NCBI GenBank assembly: GCA_903859265.1
Contig: CAIOLZ010000453.1
Span: forward strand, 1 to 6,747
Reading direction: 5' to 3'
Length of the DNA stretch: 6,747 nt
Source: an uncultured beta proteobacterium
Lineage (GTDB): Bacteria > Pseudomonadota > Gammaproteobacteria > Burkholderiales > Burkholderiaceae_C
The first letter of the stretch is position 1, and each line of letters opens with the position of its first letter. Under the pieces are notes generated by a model. It did no database searches, was not told where the DNA came from, and saw nothing but the letters and a program-made list of their open reading frames with translations. This document shows, piece after piece, positions 1-5,992 of this stretch. Both the position numbers and the translations under genes were made by a program.

Positions 1-457
1 CACCGTCCTGGGAAGCCACCAGCCGCAACTGCCCCTGCTTGCTGGCGGTGTCAAAAGACTTCTGCTCGTAGCTTGGTTCGATGCCGGTCACGTTAGGTTC
101 AATCCAGATCTGGAAAAAATGGGTGGTCGCATCCGGCGCATGGTTGAACTCGCTGTGCTGCACACCGCGCCCTGCACTCATGCGCTGCACGTCGCCGGGT
201 GGAATACCTTTGACATTGCCCATGCTGTCTTTGTGCGCCAGATTGCCCTGCAGGACATAACTGATGATTTCCATATCGCGGTGACCATGGGTGCCAAAGC
301 CGGTTCCAGGCGCAATACGGTCCTCGTTGATCACGCGCAAATTGCCCCAGCCCATGAAGTTCGGGTCGTAATAACCAGCGAACGAAAAGCTGTGAAAGGA
401 TTTGAGCCAGCCGTGGTCTGCATAACCACGGTCAGATGATTTACGAAGTTTTAGCAT
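1..457 (-). CDS. Pirin family protein (cupin), 5' part, runs off window
   Basis: The minus strand is open from an ATG at 457-455 to the window edge, giving 152 N-terminal residues of a protein whose family is usually about 230-290 residues long. It starts MLKLRKSSDRGYADHGWLKS and carries the pirin hallmarks SFHSFSFAGYYDP (about residues 20-32) and NEDRIAPGTGFGTHGHRDME (44-63). The cupin metal ligands are all present: His57 and His59 in THGHRD, His101 and Glu103 in GVQHSEF, the same numbering as in E. coli YhhW. Pirins of this type are cytoplasmic Fe-binding cupins, and some show quercetin 2,3-dioxygenase activity in vitro; the physiological substrate is generally unknown. TAAGG lies 3 bases before the ATG, a closer than ideal Shine-Dalgarno. 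The gene is divergent from a LysR-type regulator, which probably controls it. The C-terminal cupin half lies outside the window. Confidence 0.93.
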   Translation of the reverse strand, partial: MLKLRKSSDRGYADHGWLKSFHSFSFAGYYDPNFMGWGNLRVINEDRIAPGTGFGTHGHRDMEIISYVLQGNLAHKDSMGNVKGIPPGDVQRMSAGRGVQHSEFNHAPDATTHFFQIWIEPNVTGIEPSYEQKSFDTASKQGQLRLVASQDG

Positions 458-543
458 GGACCTTACTTTAGATTGAGAATGATTGAAAAAATACGTTCCT
501 TTTGATGGCATCATTCAATTTAATTCAACTTTTTTATGACGCC
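458..543. promoter_or_regulatory. Divergent pirin/lysR intergenic region with repeated GATTGA/TTCAA words
   Basis: This stretch is clearly more AT-rich than both flanking genes. GATTGA occurs twice, 10 bases apart (471-476 and 481-486), and the opposite-strand word ATTCAA occurs at 513-518 and 523-528, so four similar half-sites surround the gene starts. LysR-type regulators commonly bind AT-rich T-N11-A sites between themselves and a divergent target, which fits this layout. A -10-like TTTAAT at 519-524 lies 20 bases before ATG 544, but no good -35 box pairs with it. The role as operator is inferred; the repeats and composition are seen directly. If the regulator started at 502 or 505, the right half would be coding instead. 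Confidence 0.45.
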
Positions 544-1485
544 ATGCAAACTCCCCGTGATGTCCTGACGCCGGACGCGCTGTCCATGCTGCAAACCATT
601 TCCCAGACTGGCAGCTTTGCAGCGGCTGCCCGCGAACTGGGTCTGGTGCCGAGTTCGCTGACCTACCGCGTGCGTCAGATTGAAGACGCGCTGGACGTGC
701 TGCTGTTCGACCGCAGCTCCCGGCAGGCCCGCATGACCGAAGCCGGTTCCGAATTGTTGCGCGAAGCCGGGCGTTTGCTGACCGAAATTGATGCCGTCGC
801 AAACCGGGTAAAGCGCGTAGCCACGGGTTGGGAATCGCAGCTCACCATTGCCGTGGACACCATCGTTTCACGCTCCATCATGATGGAACTCTGCGAGGCC
901 TTTTTCGCATTGGCACCTCCCACGCGCATCCGGCTGCGTGACGAAACGCTCTCCGGCACGCTGGAAGCACTCACGTCCGGCCAGGCAGATCTGGCCATCG
1001 GCGTGGGCCCCGATGCCACCACGTCCGCGGGTGTGAAATCCAAACCGCTGGGCAATGTGGGCTTTGTATTTGCGGTGGCGCCGCACCACCCTTTGGCCGA
1101 TGCGCCCGAACCGCTGAGCGACGAAACACTTCAAAAACACAGGGCCGTTGCCGTTGCCGATTCCGTGCAACGCGGTGGCGGTCTGACTTTTGGCATATTA
1201 AATGGCCAGGACGTTTTCACAGTTGGCAGCATGCAGGCAAAACTCGACGCGCAACTGCGCGGCCTGGGCGGTGGCAACTTGCCCACTTGCATGGCCAACC
1301 ACTACATCGAGTCGGGTCGCCTGGTCGTCAAAAAGACAGAGGCCGACAAGCGCCAGGCCCAAATCCACTACGCGTGGCGCTCCAGCAAAGCCGTGAAGGT
1401 GGGCCGCGCGTTGCAATGGTGGCTGACGCAACTGGAAAGTGCCACAACCCGCAATGCCCTGCTGCAAAACCAGGGCCACGCCTAG
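544..1485 (+). CDS. LysR-type transcriptional regulator
   Basis: This is a DNA-binding regulator of about 313 residues, close to the usual LysR length of about 300. The winged helix-turn-helix is at about residues 8-70, with LTPDALSMLQTISQTGSFAA leading into AAARELGLVPSSLTYRVRQI and the typical end LLFDRSSRQARMTEAGSELL. A linker helix follows, then a periplasmic-binding-like effector domain (about 93-300) containing TLEALTSGQADLAIGV and a late LGGGNLPTCMA/ESGRLVVKK segment. The frame is open upstream to TTG 502 and ATG 505, which would add 13-14 residues (MASFNLIQLFYDA). I prefer ATG 544 because the extra part is AT-rich, unlike a LysR N-terminus, and overlaps promoter-like sequence. No strong ribosome binding site precedes any candidate start. 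It is divergent from the pirin gene, so that gene is its likely target. The inducer is unknown. Confidence 0.9.
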   Translation: MQTPRDVLTPDALSMLQTISQTGSFAAAARELGLVPSSLTYRVRQIEDALDVLLFDRSSRQARMTEAGSELLREAGRLLTEIDAVANRVKRVATGWESQLTIAVDTIVSRSIMMELCEAFFALAPPTRIRLRDETLSGTLEALTSGQADLAIGVGPDATTSAGVKSKPLGNVGFVFAVAPHHPLADAPEPLSDETLQKHRAVAVADSVQRGGGLTFGILNGQDVFTVGSMQAKLDAQLRGLGGGNLPTCMANHYIESGRLVVKKTEADKRQAQIHYAWRSSKAVKVGRALQWWLTQLESATTRNALLQNQGHA

Positions 1486-1497
1486 CGATCCCGTGCA

Positions 1498-1512
1498 GCG
1501 CCAGCGAGGCGC
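1498..1512 (+). other. Small GC hairpin after lysR
   Basis: GCGCC (1498-1502) and GGCGC (1508-1512) can pair around the loop AGCGA, 13 bases after the lysR stop codon. No T-run follows, so it does not meet the usual form of an intrinsic terminator. It could be a weak pause or transcript-end stabilising stem. A TATAAA at 1518-1523, just downstream, resembles a -10 element for the next gene, but I see no matching -35 box. Confidence 0.25.
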
Positions 1513-1543
1513 GCGTGTATAAAGCAAGCCATACCCACAAAAC

Positions 1544-1548
1544 AGGAG
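1544..1548 (+). promoter_or_regulatory. Ribosome binding site of the renalase-like gene
   Basis: AGGAG lies 9 bases before ATG 1558. It is the clearest Shine-Dalgarno sequence in the window and fixes the start of the oxidoreductase gene. The genes that follow it lack comparable sites and seem to depend on translational coupling. Confidence 0.75.
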
Positions 1549-1557
1549 CGGCAACCC

Positions 1558-2628
1558 ATGACTCTATCCAAAAACTTCGCCATCATCGGTGCCGGGATGG
1601 CGGGCATTACCTGCGCCCGAACGCTGATGCAGGCAGGCCACACGGTCACGGTGTTCGAAAAAAGCGCCGCAGCGGGTGGGCGCATGGCAACGCGCAACAG
1701 CCCCTTCGGCACCTTTGACCACGGTGCGCAGTACTTTACGGTGCGGGATCCGCGCTTTGCGCAAGTGCTGGCGCTAGCGCCTGCGTTATGCCGCCCCTGG
1801 AGTGCCAATACCGTGCGGGTTCTCGACTCGCATGGACTCGTTGCCGCCGCGGGCTTGCCGGGGCGCGAGCCGCATTGGGTGCCCACGCCGGGGATGAATG
1901 CGCTGGTGCAGCATTGGGCCGCGCCCTTGATCGCCCAATCCCGCCTGGAACTGCAAACACAGGTGACCGCCATACAGACCGATGCTTTGAACAAGCAGCA
2001 ATGGCAGTTGTGCACCAGCGGCACGCGCACGGTCGGTGAGTCCTCCAGTGCCGATGGCAGCAGCCATGTTTTTGGCGGGTTCGATGCTGTGGTGCTGGCC
2101 ATACCGGGCCCACAGGCGCAATTACTTCTGCAGAGCAACAAACGGATTGCGAAACTGGCCGGGAGAGTGGGACAGTCCACCGTGGCACCGTGCTGGACCC
2201 TGATGCTGGCTTTCCCGCAGGCAGTTCAACCCGGCCTGACCACCCTGGGCCCGCAGTGGAATGCTGCGCGCAGCACCCACCACCGCATCGCATGGCTGGC
2301 CCGCGAATCCAGCAAACCCGGGCGTGGCGTCGTGGAACGCTGGACGGTGCAAGCCAGTGCCGCCTGGTCGCAAGAACACTTGCAGGACGACCCCGCGCGT
2401 GTTAGCGCAAAACTTATCAAGGCCTTCTCGGAAGTAACCGGCATTCGCGCTGAACCCGCGCTGGCCCAAGCCCACCGCTGGCTGTATGCCAAAACTGAAA
2501 AGCCGTTGGGCGTGTCACATCTTTGGGACGGCAGGCTCGGCATCGGCCTGTGCGGCGACTGGTGCCTGGGCCACCGGGTCGAGGACGCCTTCGTCTCCGG
2601 GCTGGATCTGGCCTTGAAAGCCGCCTGA
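1558..2628 (+). CDS. Renalase-like NAD(P)/FAD-dependent oxidoreductase
   Basis: This 356-residue soluble flavoprotein has an N-terminal dinucleotide-binding fold: GAGMAG (GxGxxG, residues 11-16), the acidic end of strand 2 at Glu34 in VFEK, and GGRMATR (40-46). The FDHGAQYFTVRD segment (53-64), IAWLARESSKPG in the middle, AHRWLYA (305-311) and the FAD-binding C-terminal CGDWCLGHRVEDAFVSG (332 on) match bacterial renalases as I recall them from Pseudomonas. Bacterial renalase oxidises 2- and 6-dihydro-NAD(P), wrongly reduced cofactor isomers, back to NAD(P)+ with O2 as electron acceptor. I infer that reaction here. The protein is somewhat longer than Pseudomonas renalase (about 330). A strong ribosome binding site supports the start. 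Its TGA is only 10 bases before the gluQ start, suggesting co-transcription. A general amine-oxidase-family annotation is the safe fallback. Confidence 0.8.
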   Translation: MTLSKNFAIIGAGMAGITCARTLMQAGHTVTVFEKSAAAGGRMATRNSPFGTFDHGAQYFTVRDPRFAQVLALAPALCRPWSANTVRVLDSHGLVAAAGLPGREPHWVPTPGMNALVQHWAAPLIAQSRLELQTQVTAIQTDALNKQQWQLCTSGTRTVGESSSADGSSHVFGGFDAVVLAIPGPQAQLLLQSNKRIAKLAGRVGQSTVAPCWTLMLAFPQAVQPGLTTLGPQWNAARSTHHRIAWLARESSKPGRGVVERWTVQASAAWSQEHLQDDPARVSAKLIKAFSEVTGIRAEPALAQAHRWLYAKTEKPLGVSHLWDGRLGIGLCGDWCLGHRVEDAFVSGLDLALKAA

Positions 2629-2638
2629 TGGACTTCGC

Positions 2639-3595
2639 TTGCGCCCTATAACGTCTCATCCCTATATCGGCCGGTTTGCCCCCTCTCCGACCGGTCCATT
2701 GCACGCCGGCTCGTTGGTGGCCGCGCTGGCGAGCTGGCTCGATGCCAGAGCGCACAACGGGCTCTGGCTGGTGCGCGTGGAAGACGTTGATGCAATGCGC
2801 TGCATTGCGGGGATGGACGAGTACATCCTGAGTCAGCTGGCGCGCTGCGGCCTGACCCCGGATGCGCCGGTCATGCGCCAAACGGCGCGCACCAGCGCCT
2901 ATCAGCAAGCGTTGGACAAACTGGTTGCCAAAGATATGGCTTACCCCTGTGCCTGCAGCCGAAAAGAGATTGAACAGGCCCTATCCTTGCAACAGACAAC
3001 AACTGCCTGCCGCGAGCGGCCACGCAACACGGAGCTGATTTATCCCGGCACCTGCAGCCATGGCATCGGTGAGCGTACAGCCAGGTCCTGGCGCTTCAGA
3101 ACCGATGGTGCAACCCGTATCGAATGGGCTGACAGGCGCCTGGGAGTGCAATGGCAAAACGTCAAAGCCGAGGTTGGCGATTTTGTATTGAGGCGCGCCG
3201 ATGGTCTCTTTGCCTACCAGCTCGCCGTTGTGGTGGACGATGCCGAGCAAGGCGTCACCCATGTTGTGCGGGGTGCCGATTTGACGGACAACACCGCCCG
3301 ACAAGTAGCCTTGCAGCAGGCACTGGATCTGCCGACACCGCACTACCTGCATGCCCCGCTGGTGCTTGGGCCCCATGGCGAGAAACTTTCCAAACAAAAT
3401 GGTGCTGTGGAAGTGGACACCCTCACCCAGGACGCGGCATTGAGAAGCCTGGCCGAAGCCGCACGCACTCTGGGTCTGAGCGCACCACCAACATTGGACC
3501 AGGACGCGTCGGGCGACAATACGAAACTCACCCCCATTGCCCGCGCTTTGGCGCGCTGGACTGACCAGTGGCGCACGCTCTACAACGACCCATGA
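2639..3595 (+). CDS. gluQ: Glutamyl-Q tRNA(Asp) synthetase, TTG start
   Basis: GluQ is a cytoplasmic paralogue of the GluRS catalytic domain that activates glutamate and attaches it to queuosine at position 34 of tRNA-Asp. The 318 residues match the family length and lack the GluRS anticodon-binding domain. Visible are the N-terminal IGRFAPSPTGPLHAGSL with the HIGH-type signature HAGS (22-25), RVEDVDAMR, and the zinc site Cys104, Cys106, Tyr135 and Cys139 (CAC...YPGTC). Further on are LRRADGLFAYQLAVVVDD, HVVRGADLTDNTARQ, and the KMSKS counterpart KLSKQ (249-253). An in-frame stop at 2615-2617 bounds the 5' end; TTG 2639 is the only usual start codon before the conserved region. The nearby ATG at 2628 is in another frame. 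The stop overlaps trmB by ATGA. The insert between Cys106 and Tyr135 is usual for the family. Function presupposes queuosine in this organism. Confidence 0.93.
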   Translation: MRPITSHPYIGRFAPSPTGPLHAGSLVAALASWLDARAHNGLWLVRVEDVDAMRCIAGMDEYILSQLARCGLTPDAPVMRQTARTSAYQQALDKLVAKDMAYPCACSRKEIEQALSLQQTTTACRERPRNTELIYPGTCSHGIGERTARSWRFRTDGATRIEWADRRLGVQWQNVKAEVGDFVLRRADGLFAYQLAVVVDDAEQGVTHVVRGADLTDNTARQVALQQALDLPTPHYLHAPLVLGPHGEKLSKQNGAVEVDTLTQDAALRSLAEAARTLGLSAPPTLDQDASGDNTKLTPIARALARWTDQWRTLYNDP

Positions 3596-4344
3596 CCACC
3601 AACAACCGCCCCACCGACGCACCCGCAACGCAAGACGCCAAGCCGTTCATGCGCACCATCAAAAGCTTCGTCAAGCGCGCCGGACGCACGACCAGCGGAC
3701 AGGCCAAAGCATTTGAAGACCTCGGTCCCAAATTCCTGGTGCCCTACCAGCCATCGCTGGTTCGCTGGGACGATGTTTTTCAATTCGCACCCTCAACGGA
3801 CAACCCGGTCGTTCTGGAAATTGGTTTTGGCATGGGAGAGGCCACCGCCCACATTGCATCAGTGCTGCCCCAAACGCATTTCTTTTGCTGTGAAGTGCAC
3901 GAACCCGGTGTCGGCGCGCTGCTCAAACGCATTGGCGAACAGCAGCTCAGCAATATCCGCATCTGCGCCCATGACGCCGTTGAAGTCATCGAACACATGC
4001 TGCCATTGCAGAGCCTTGATGGTGCCCACATTTTTTTTCCGGACCCATGGCACAAAACCAAACACAACAAGCGCCGCCTGATTCAATCGCCGCTGGTGGG
4101 CAAGCTTGCCAAGCGGCTCAAACCCGGCGGCTACTTGCATTGCGCCACCGACTGGCAACCCTACGCCGAACAAATTCTGGAAGTCTTGAGTGCCGAACCG
4201 TTGTTGCGCAACCTGGCGCTTGAAAGCACACCGGAACTTGGCGGCTACGCGCCCAAGCCTCATTACCGGCCACTCACCAAGTTTGAGAACCGCGGCATCA
4301 AACTGGGCCATGGTGTCTGGGACATCGTTTTCAAACGCGTGTGA
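3592..4344 (+). CDS. trmB: tRNA (guanine-N7-)-methyltransferase
   Basis: TrmB uses S-adenosylmethionine to make 7-methylguanosine, typically at G46 in the variable loop of tRNAs. The 250-residue protein shows SAM motif I VLEIGFGMGEAT (74-85), the acidic CCEVHEPG strand, the substrate-site signature IFFPDPWHKTKHNKRRL (147-163) with Asp151, LKPGGYLHCATDW, and the C-terminal TKFENRG (229-235) that marks this family. The first 35 or so residues are polar, basic and poorly conserved (MRTIKSFVKRAGRTTSGQAK follows), a tail seen in betaproteobacterial members. I chose ATG 3592 because it overlaps the gluQ stop as ATGA; a GTG at 3568 in the same frame would lie inside gluQ. No ribosome binding site is evident, so translational coupling to gluQ is likely. 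The stop overlaps the next gene as GTGA. Confidence 0.96.
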   Translation: MTTNNRPTDAPATQDAKPFMRTIKSFVKRAGRTTSGQAKAFEDLGPKFLVPYQPSLVRWDDVFQFAPSTDNPVVLEIGFGMGEATAHIASVLPQTHFFCCEVHEPGVGALLKRIGEQQLSNIRICAHDAVEVIEHMLPLQSLDGAHIFFPDPWHKTKHNKRRLIQSPLVGKLAKRLKPGGYLHCATDWQPYAEQILEVLSAEPLLRNLALESTPELGGYAPKPHYRPLTKFENRGIKLGHGVWDIVFKRV

Positions 4345-5252
4345 CAAAAGCGCTTTCCCGGCGGCCATTGCGAATTGCACCACCTCCTCGCGACGGTTTG
4401 GGCGCCAGCTGTGTGGTCACGCCTGCAGGCGACTGGTTGACCTTGCTGGATTTTCTGGACCAGCGATTCGCATCGGTGGGACGCGGGGTGTGGCTGCAGC
4501 GCCTGCAAAGCGGTTTGGTGCTGACTTCTGACAACTTGCCACTAACCCCGCAGGCGCCTTACGTACCCGGACAAAGAATTTTTTACTACCGGCACATCGA
4601 GGCCGAACCTGCCATTCCATTTGAAGAAACGGTGCTTTGGCAAGACGCGCATTTGCTGGTGGCCGACAAGCCGCACTTTTTGCCGGTGTTGCCATCAGGA
4701 AAGTATGTGCACGAGACCTTGCTGGTGCGTTTGAAAAAAAAGCTGGGACTCGACGCGCTGGTACCCATCCACCGCATTGACCGCGACACCGCCGGGCTCG
4801 TGCTTTTTTCGGTCAACCCGGCAACACGCGACGCCTACCACGCGCTTTTCCGGGCGCGCGCCGTCGATAAAACCTACCACGCCCTTGCTGACTGGAACCC
4901 TCAACTCCATTGGCCCGTAACCCGCGAAAGCCGCATTCGACCCTCCGAACTGTTCATGAAGCAAGCCGAAGTACCGGGACCCTCCAATGCGCTGACCCAC
5001 ATTCGCCCGCTGGAAATCCGGGGCCCCACAGCGCTCTACGAACTCAAGCCGGTGACCGGACAGCGCCACCAGTTAAGAGTCCACATGGCAGCATTGGGAC
5101 TGCCGATACACGGCGATGGCATTTATCCGGTGCTGACAGCCGAAGGATCCATGGAATTCGATAATCCTCTGAAATTACTGGCAAAATATTTGTCATTCAG
5201 GGATCCGGCAACAGGAATCACAAGACGCTTCGAGAGCGCCAGGCGCCTTTGA
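4341..5252 (+). CDS. RluA-family pseudouridine synthase
   Basis: This 303-residue enzyme should isomerise a uridine in rRNA or tRNA to pseudouridine. The catalytic motif is PIHRIDRDTAGLVLFS with Asp147 as nucleophile (family form HRLDxxTSG, here with Ile and Ala substitutions). DKTYHALA follows, then the late motif PVTGQRHQLRVHMAALGLPI (237 on) ending in HGDGIYP. Residues about 30-88 (LLDFLDQRF ... LQRLQSG ... PYVPGQRIFYYR) look like a divergent S4-type RNA-binding domain, which I infer from spacing only. The start is GTG 4341, overlapping the trmB TGA; there is no ATG nearby and no ribosome binding site, so it is probably coupled to trmB. A TTG nine codons in is an alternative. The target nucleotide cannot be told from the sequence, so I do not assign RluA, RluC, RluD or TruC. 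Confidence 0.9.
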   Translation: MTKALSRRPLRIAPPPRDGLGASCVVTPAGDWLTLLDFLDQRFASVGRGVWLQRLQSGLVLTSDNLPLTPQAPYVPGQRIFYYRHIEAEPAIPFEETVLWQDAHLLVADKPHFLPVLPSGKYVHETLLVRLKKKLGLDALVPIHRIDRDTAGLVLFSVNPATRDAYHALFRARAVDKTYHALADWNPQLHWPVTRESRIRPSELFMKQAEVPGPSNALTHIRPLEIRGPTALYELKPVTGQRHQLRVHMAALGLPIHGDGIYPVLTAEGSMEFDNPLKLLAKYLSFRDPATGITRRFESARRL

Positions 5253-5302
5253 AAATCGGGCTGGCTGGGGGCTTCGCAGTTGCACCTTCACTTTGAGAAA
5301 CC

Positions 5303-5992
5303 ATGAACATCGGACTACTCGAGGACGACCCCGCTGTCAGCCAGCACGTACGTGAATTGCTGGAGCATGCCGGGCATAACGTACGAAGCTTTCTGGCGGG
5401 TAGCGCGATCAGGCGCGCCATGGCCACCGACACATTCGATCTGTTCGTTCTGGACTGGTGGGTGCCCGAAGAAAACGGCATGCAGGTGCTGCATCACATT
5501 CGTGACGTTCAGGGACTGACCGCGCCAGTGCTGTTTCTGGCCTCCCGCTCGGACGCGCAAGGCATTGTGGAAGCCCTCAACGCCGGTGCTGACGACTATT
5601 GCGTCAAACCGGTGCAGCCGCAGGTACTGCTCGCCCGCATTTCCGCCTTGTTGCGGCGCACCTATCGGGAGCAGGATGTCAATGCTCCGATAACCTATTT
5701 GGGTTACCGCTTCAATCCGGCAGAACACCGTGTTGACTTCGACAATCAGACCCAAACGCTCACCCACAAGGAGTTCAAACTCGCGCTGTACTTGTTTGAA
5801 AACGCCGAGCGCGCCGTTTCCCGCAAGCGCCTTACGCTGGAGCTTTGGGGCGGAGAGGGCGATGCCCTTTCCCGCGCGCTGGATGTACACGTCTCCGCGA
5901 TTCGCAAAAAGCTCGCACTCTCGGCCACCTCACCCAATGTGCGCCTGCAGCCGGTGTATGGCTTTGGCTACCGGCTGGTGTCAATTGCCTGA
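5303..5992 (+). CDS. OmpR/PhoB-family response regulator
   Basis: A 229-residue two-component regulator. The receiver domain (1 to about 118) has the acidic pair Asp8/Asp9 in LLEDDPA, phosphoacceptor Asp51 in FVLDWWVPEENG with the usual Pro four residues on, and Lys102 in GADDYCVKP. The conserved switch Thr/Ser position is Ala80 (PVLFLASRSD, where LTAR is usual), with Ser81 beside it. The C-terminal winged helix (about 130-229) has TLTHKEFKLALYLFENAERA, VSRKRLTLELWG, a recognition-helix region RALDVHVSAIRKKL and YGFGYRLV. It should bind DNA and control transcription. GAGAAA at 5295-5300 is a weak, close ribosome binding site before ATG 5303. The 50-base gap after the pseudouridine synthase has no terminator or clear promoter. 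The 3' end overlaps the sensor kinase gene, its probable partner. Confidence 0.94.
   Translation: MNIGLLEDDPAVSQHVRELLEHAGHNVRSFLAGSAIRRAMATDTFDLFVLDWWVPEENGMQVLHHIRDVQGLTAPVLFLASRSDAQGIVEALNAGADDYCVKPVQPQVLLARISALLRRTYREQDVNAPITYLGYRFNPAEHRVDFDNQTQTLTHKEFKLALYLFENAERAVSRKRLTLELWGGEGDALSRALDVHVSAIRKKLALSATSPNVRLQPVYGFGYRLVSIA

Noticed and set aside
119..439. Plus-strand open frame of 106 codons at the left end
   Set aside because: It mirrors the pirin gene on the other strand, where metal-binding motifs are clear.
1482..2180. Long minus-strand open frame of 232 codons opposite the renalase-like gene
   Set aside because: Its translation is Cys/Ser/Pro/Arg-rich with no recognisable motif, and it lies antisense to a well-supported conserved enzyme in GC-rich DNA.
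3568..3594. GTG 3568 as an upstream start for trmB
   Set aside because: It would overlap gluQ by 28 bases; ATG 3592 forms a standard ATGA overlap and fits the family length.
4031..4038. Run of eight T in trmB as a possible frameshift or slippage site
   Set aside because: The frame continues through it into the conserved FFPDPWHKT motif and on to the FENRG end, so the gene is intact.
5236..5302. Terminator or promoter between the pseudouridine synthase and the response regulator
   Set aside because: The inverted repeat GCGCC-A-GGCGC has a one-base loop and no T-run, and TTGCAC at 5280-5285 has no -10 box before the gene start. A TTGTCA at 5190-5195 is followed only by a poor AGGAAT.
5315..5890. 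Minus-strand open frame of 191 codons opposite the response regulator
   Set aside because: It is fully antisense to a conserved two-domain regulator and shows no family motif.
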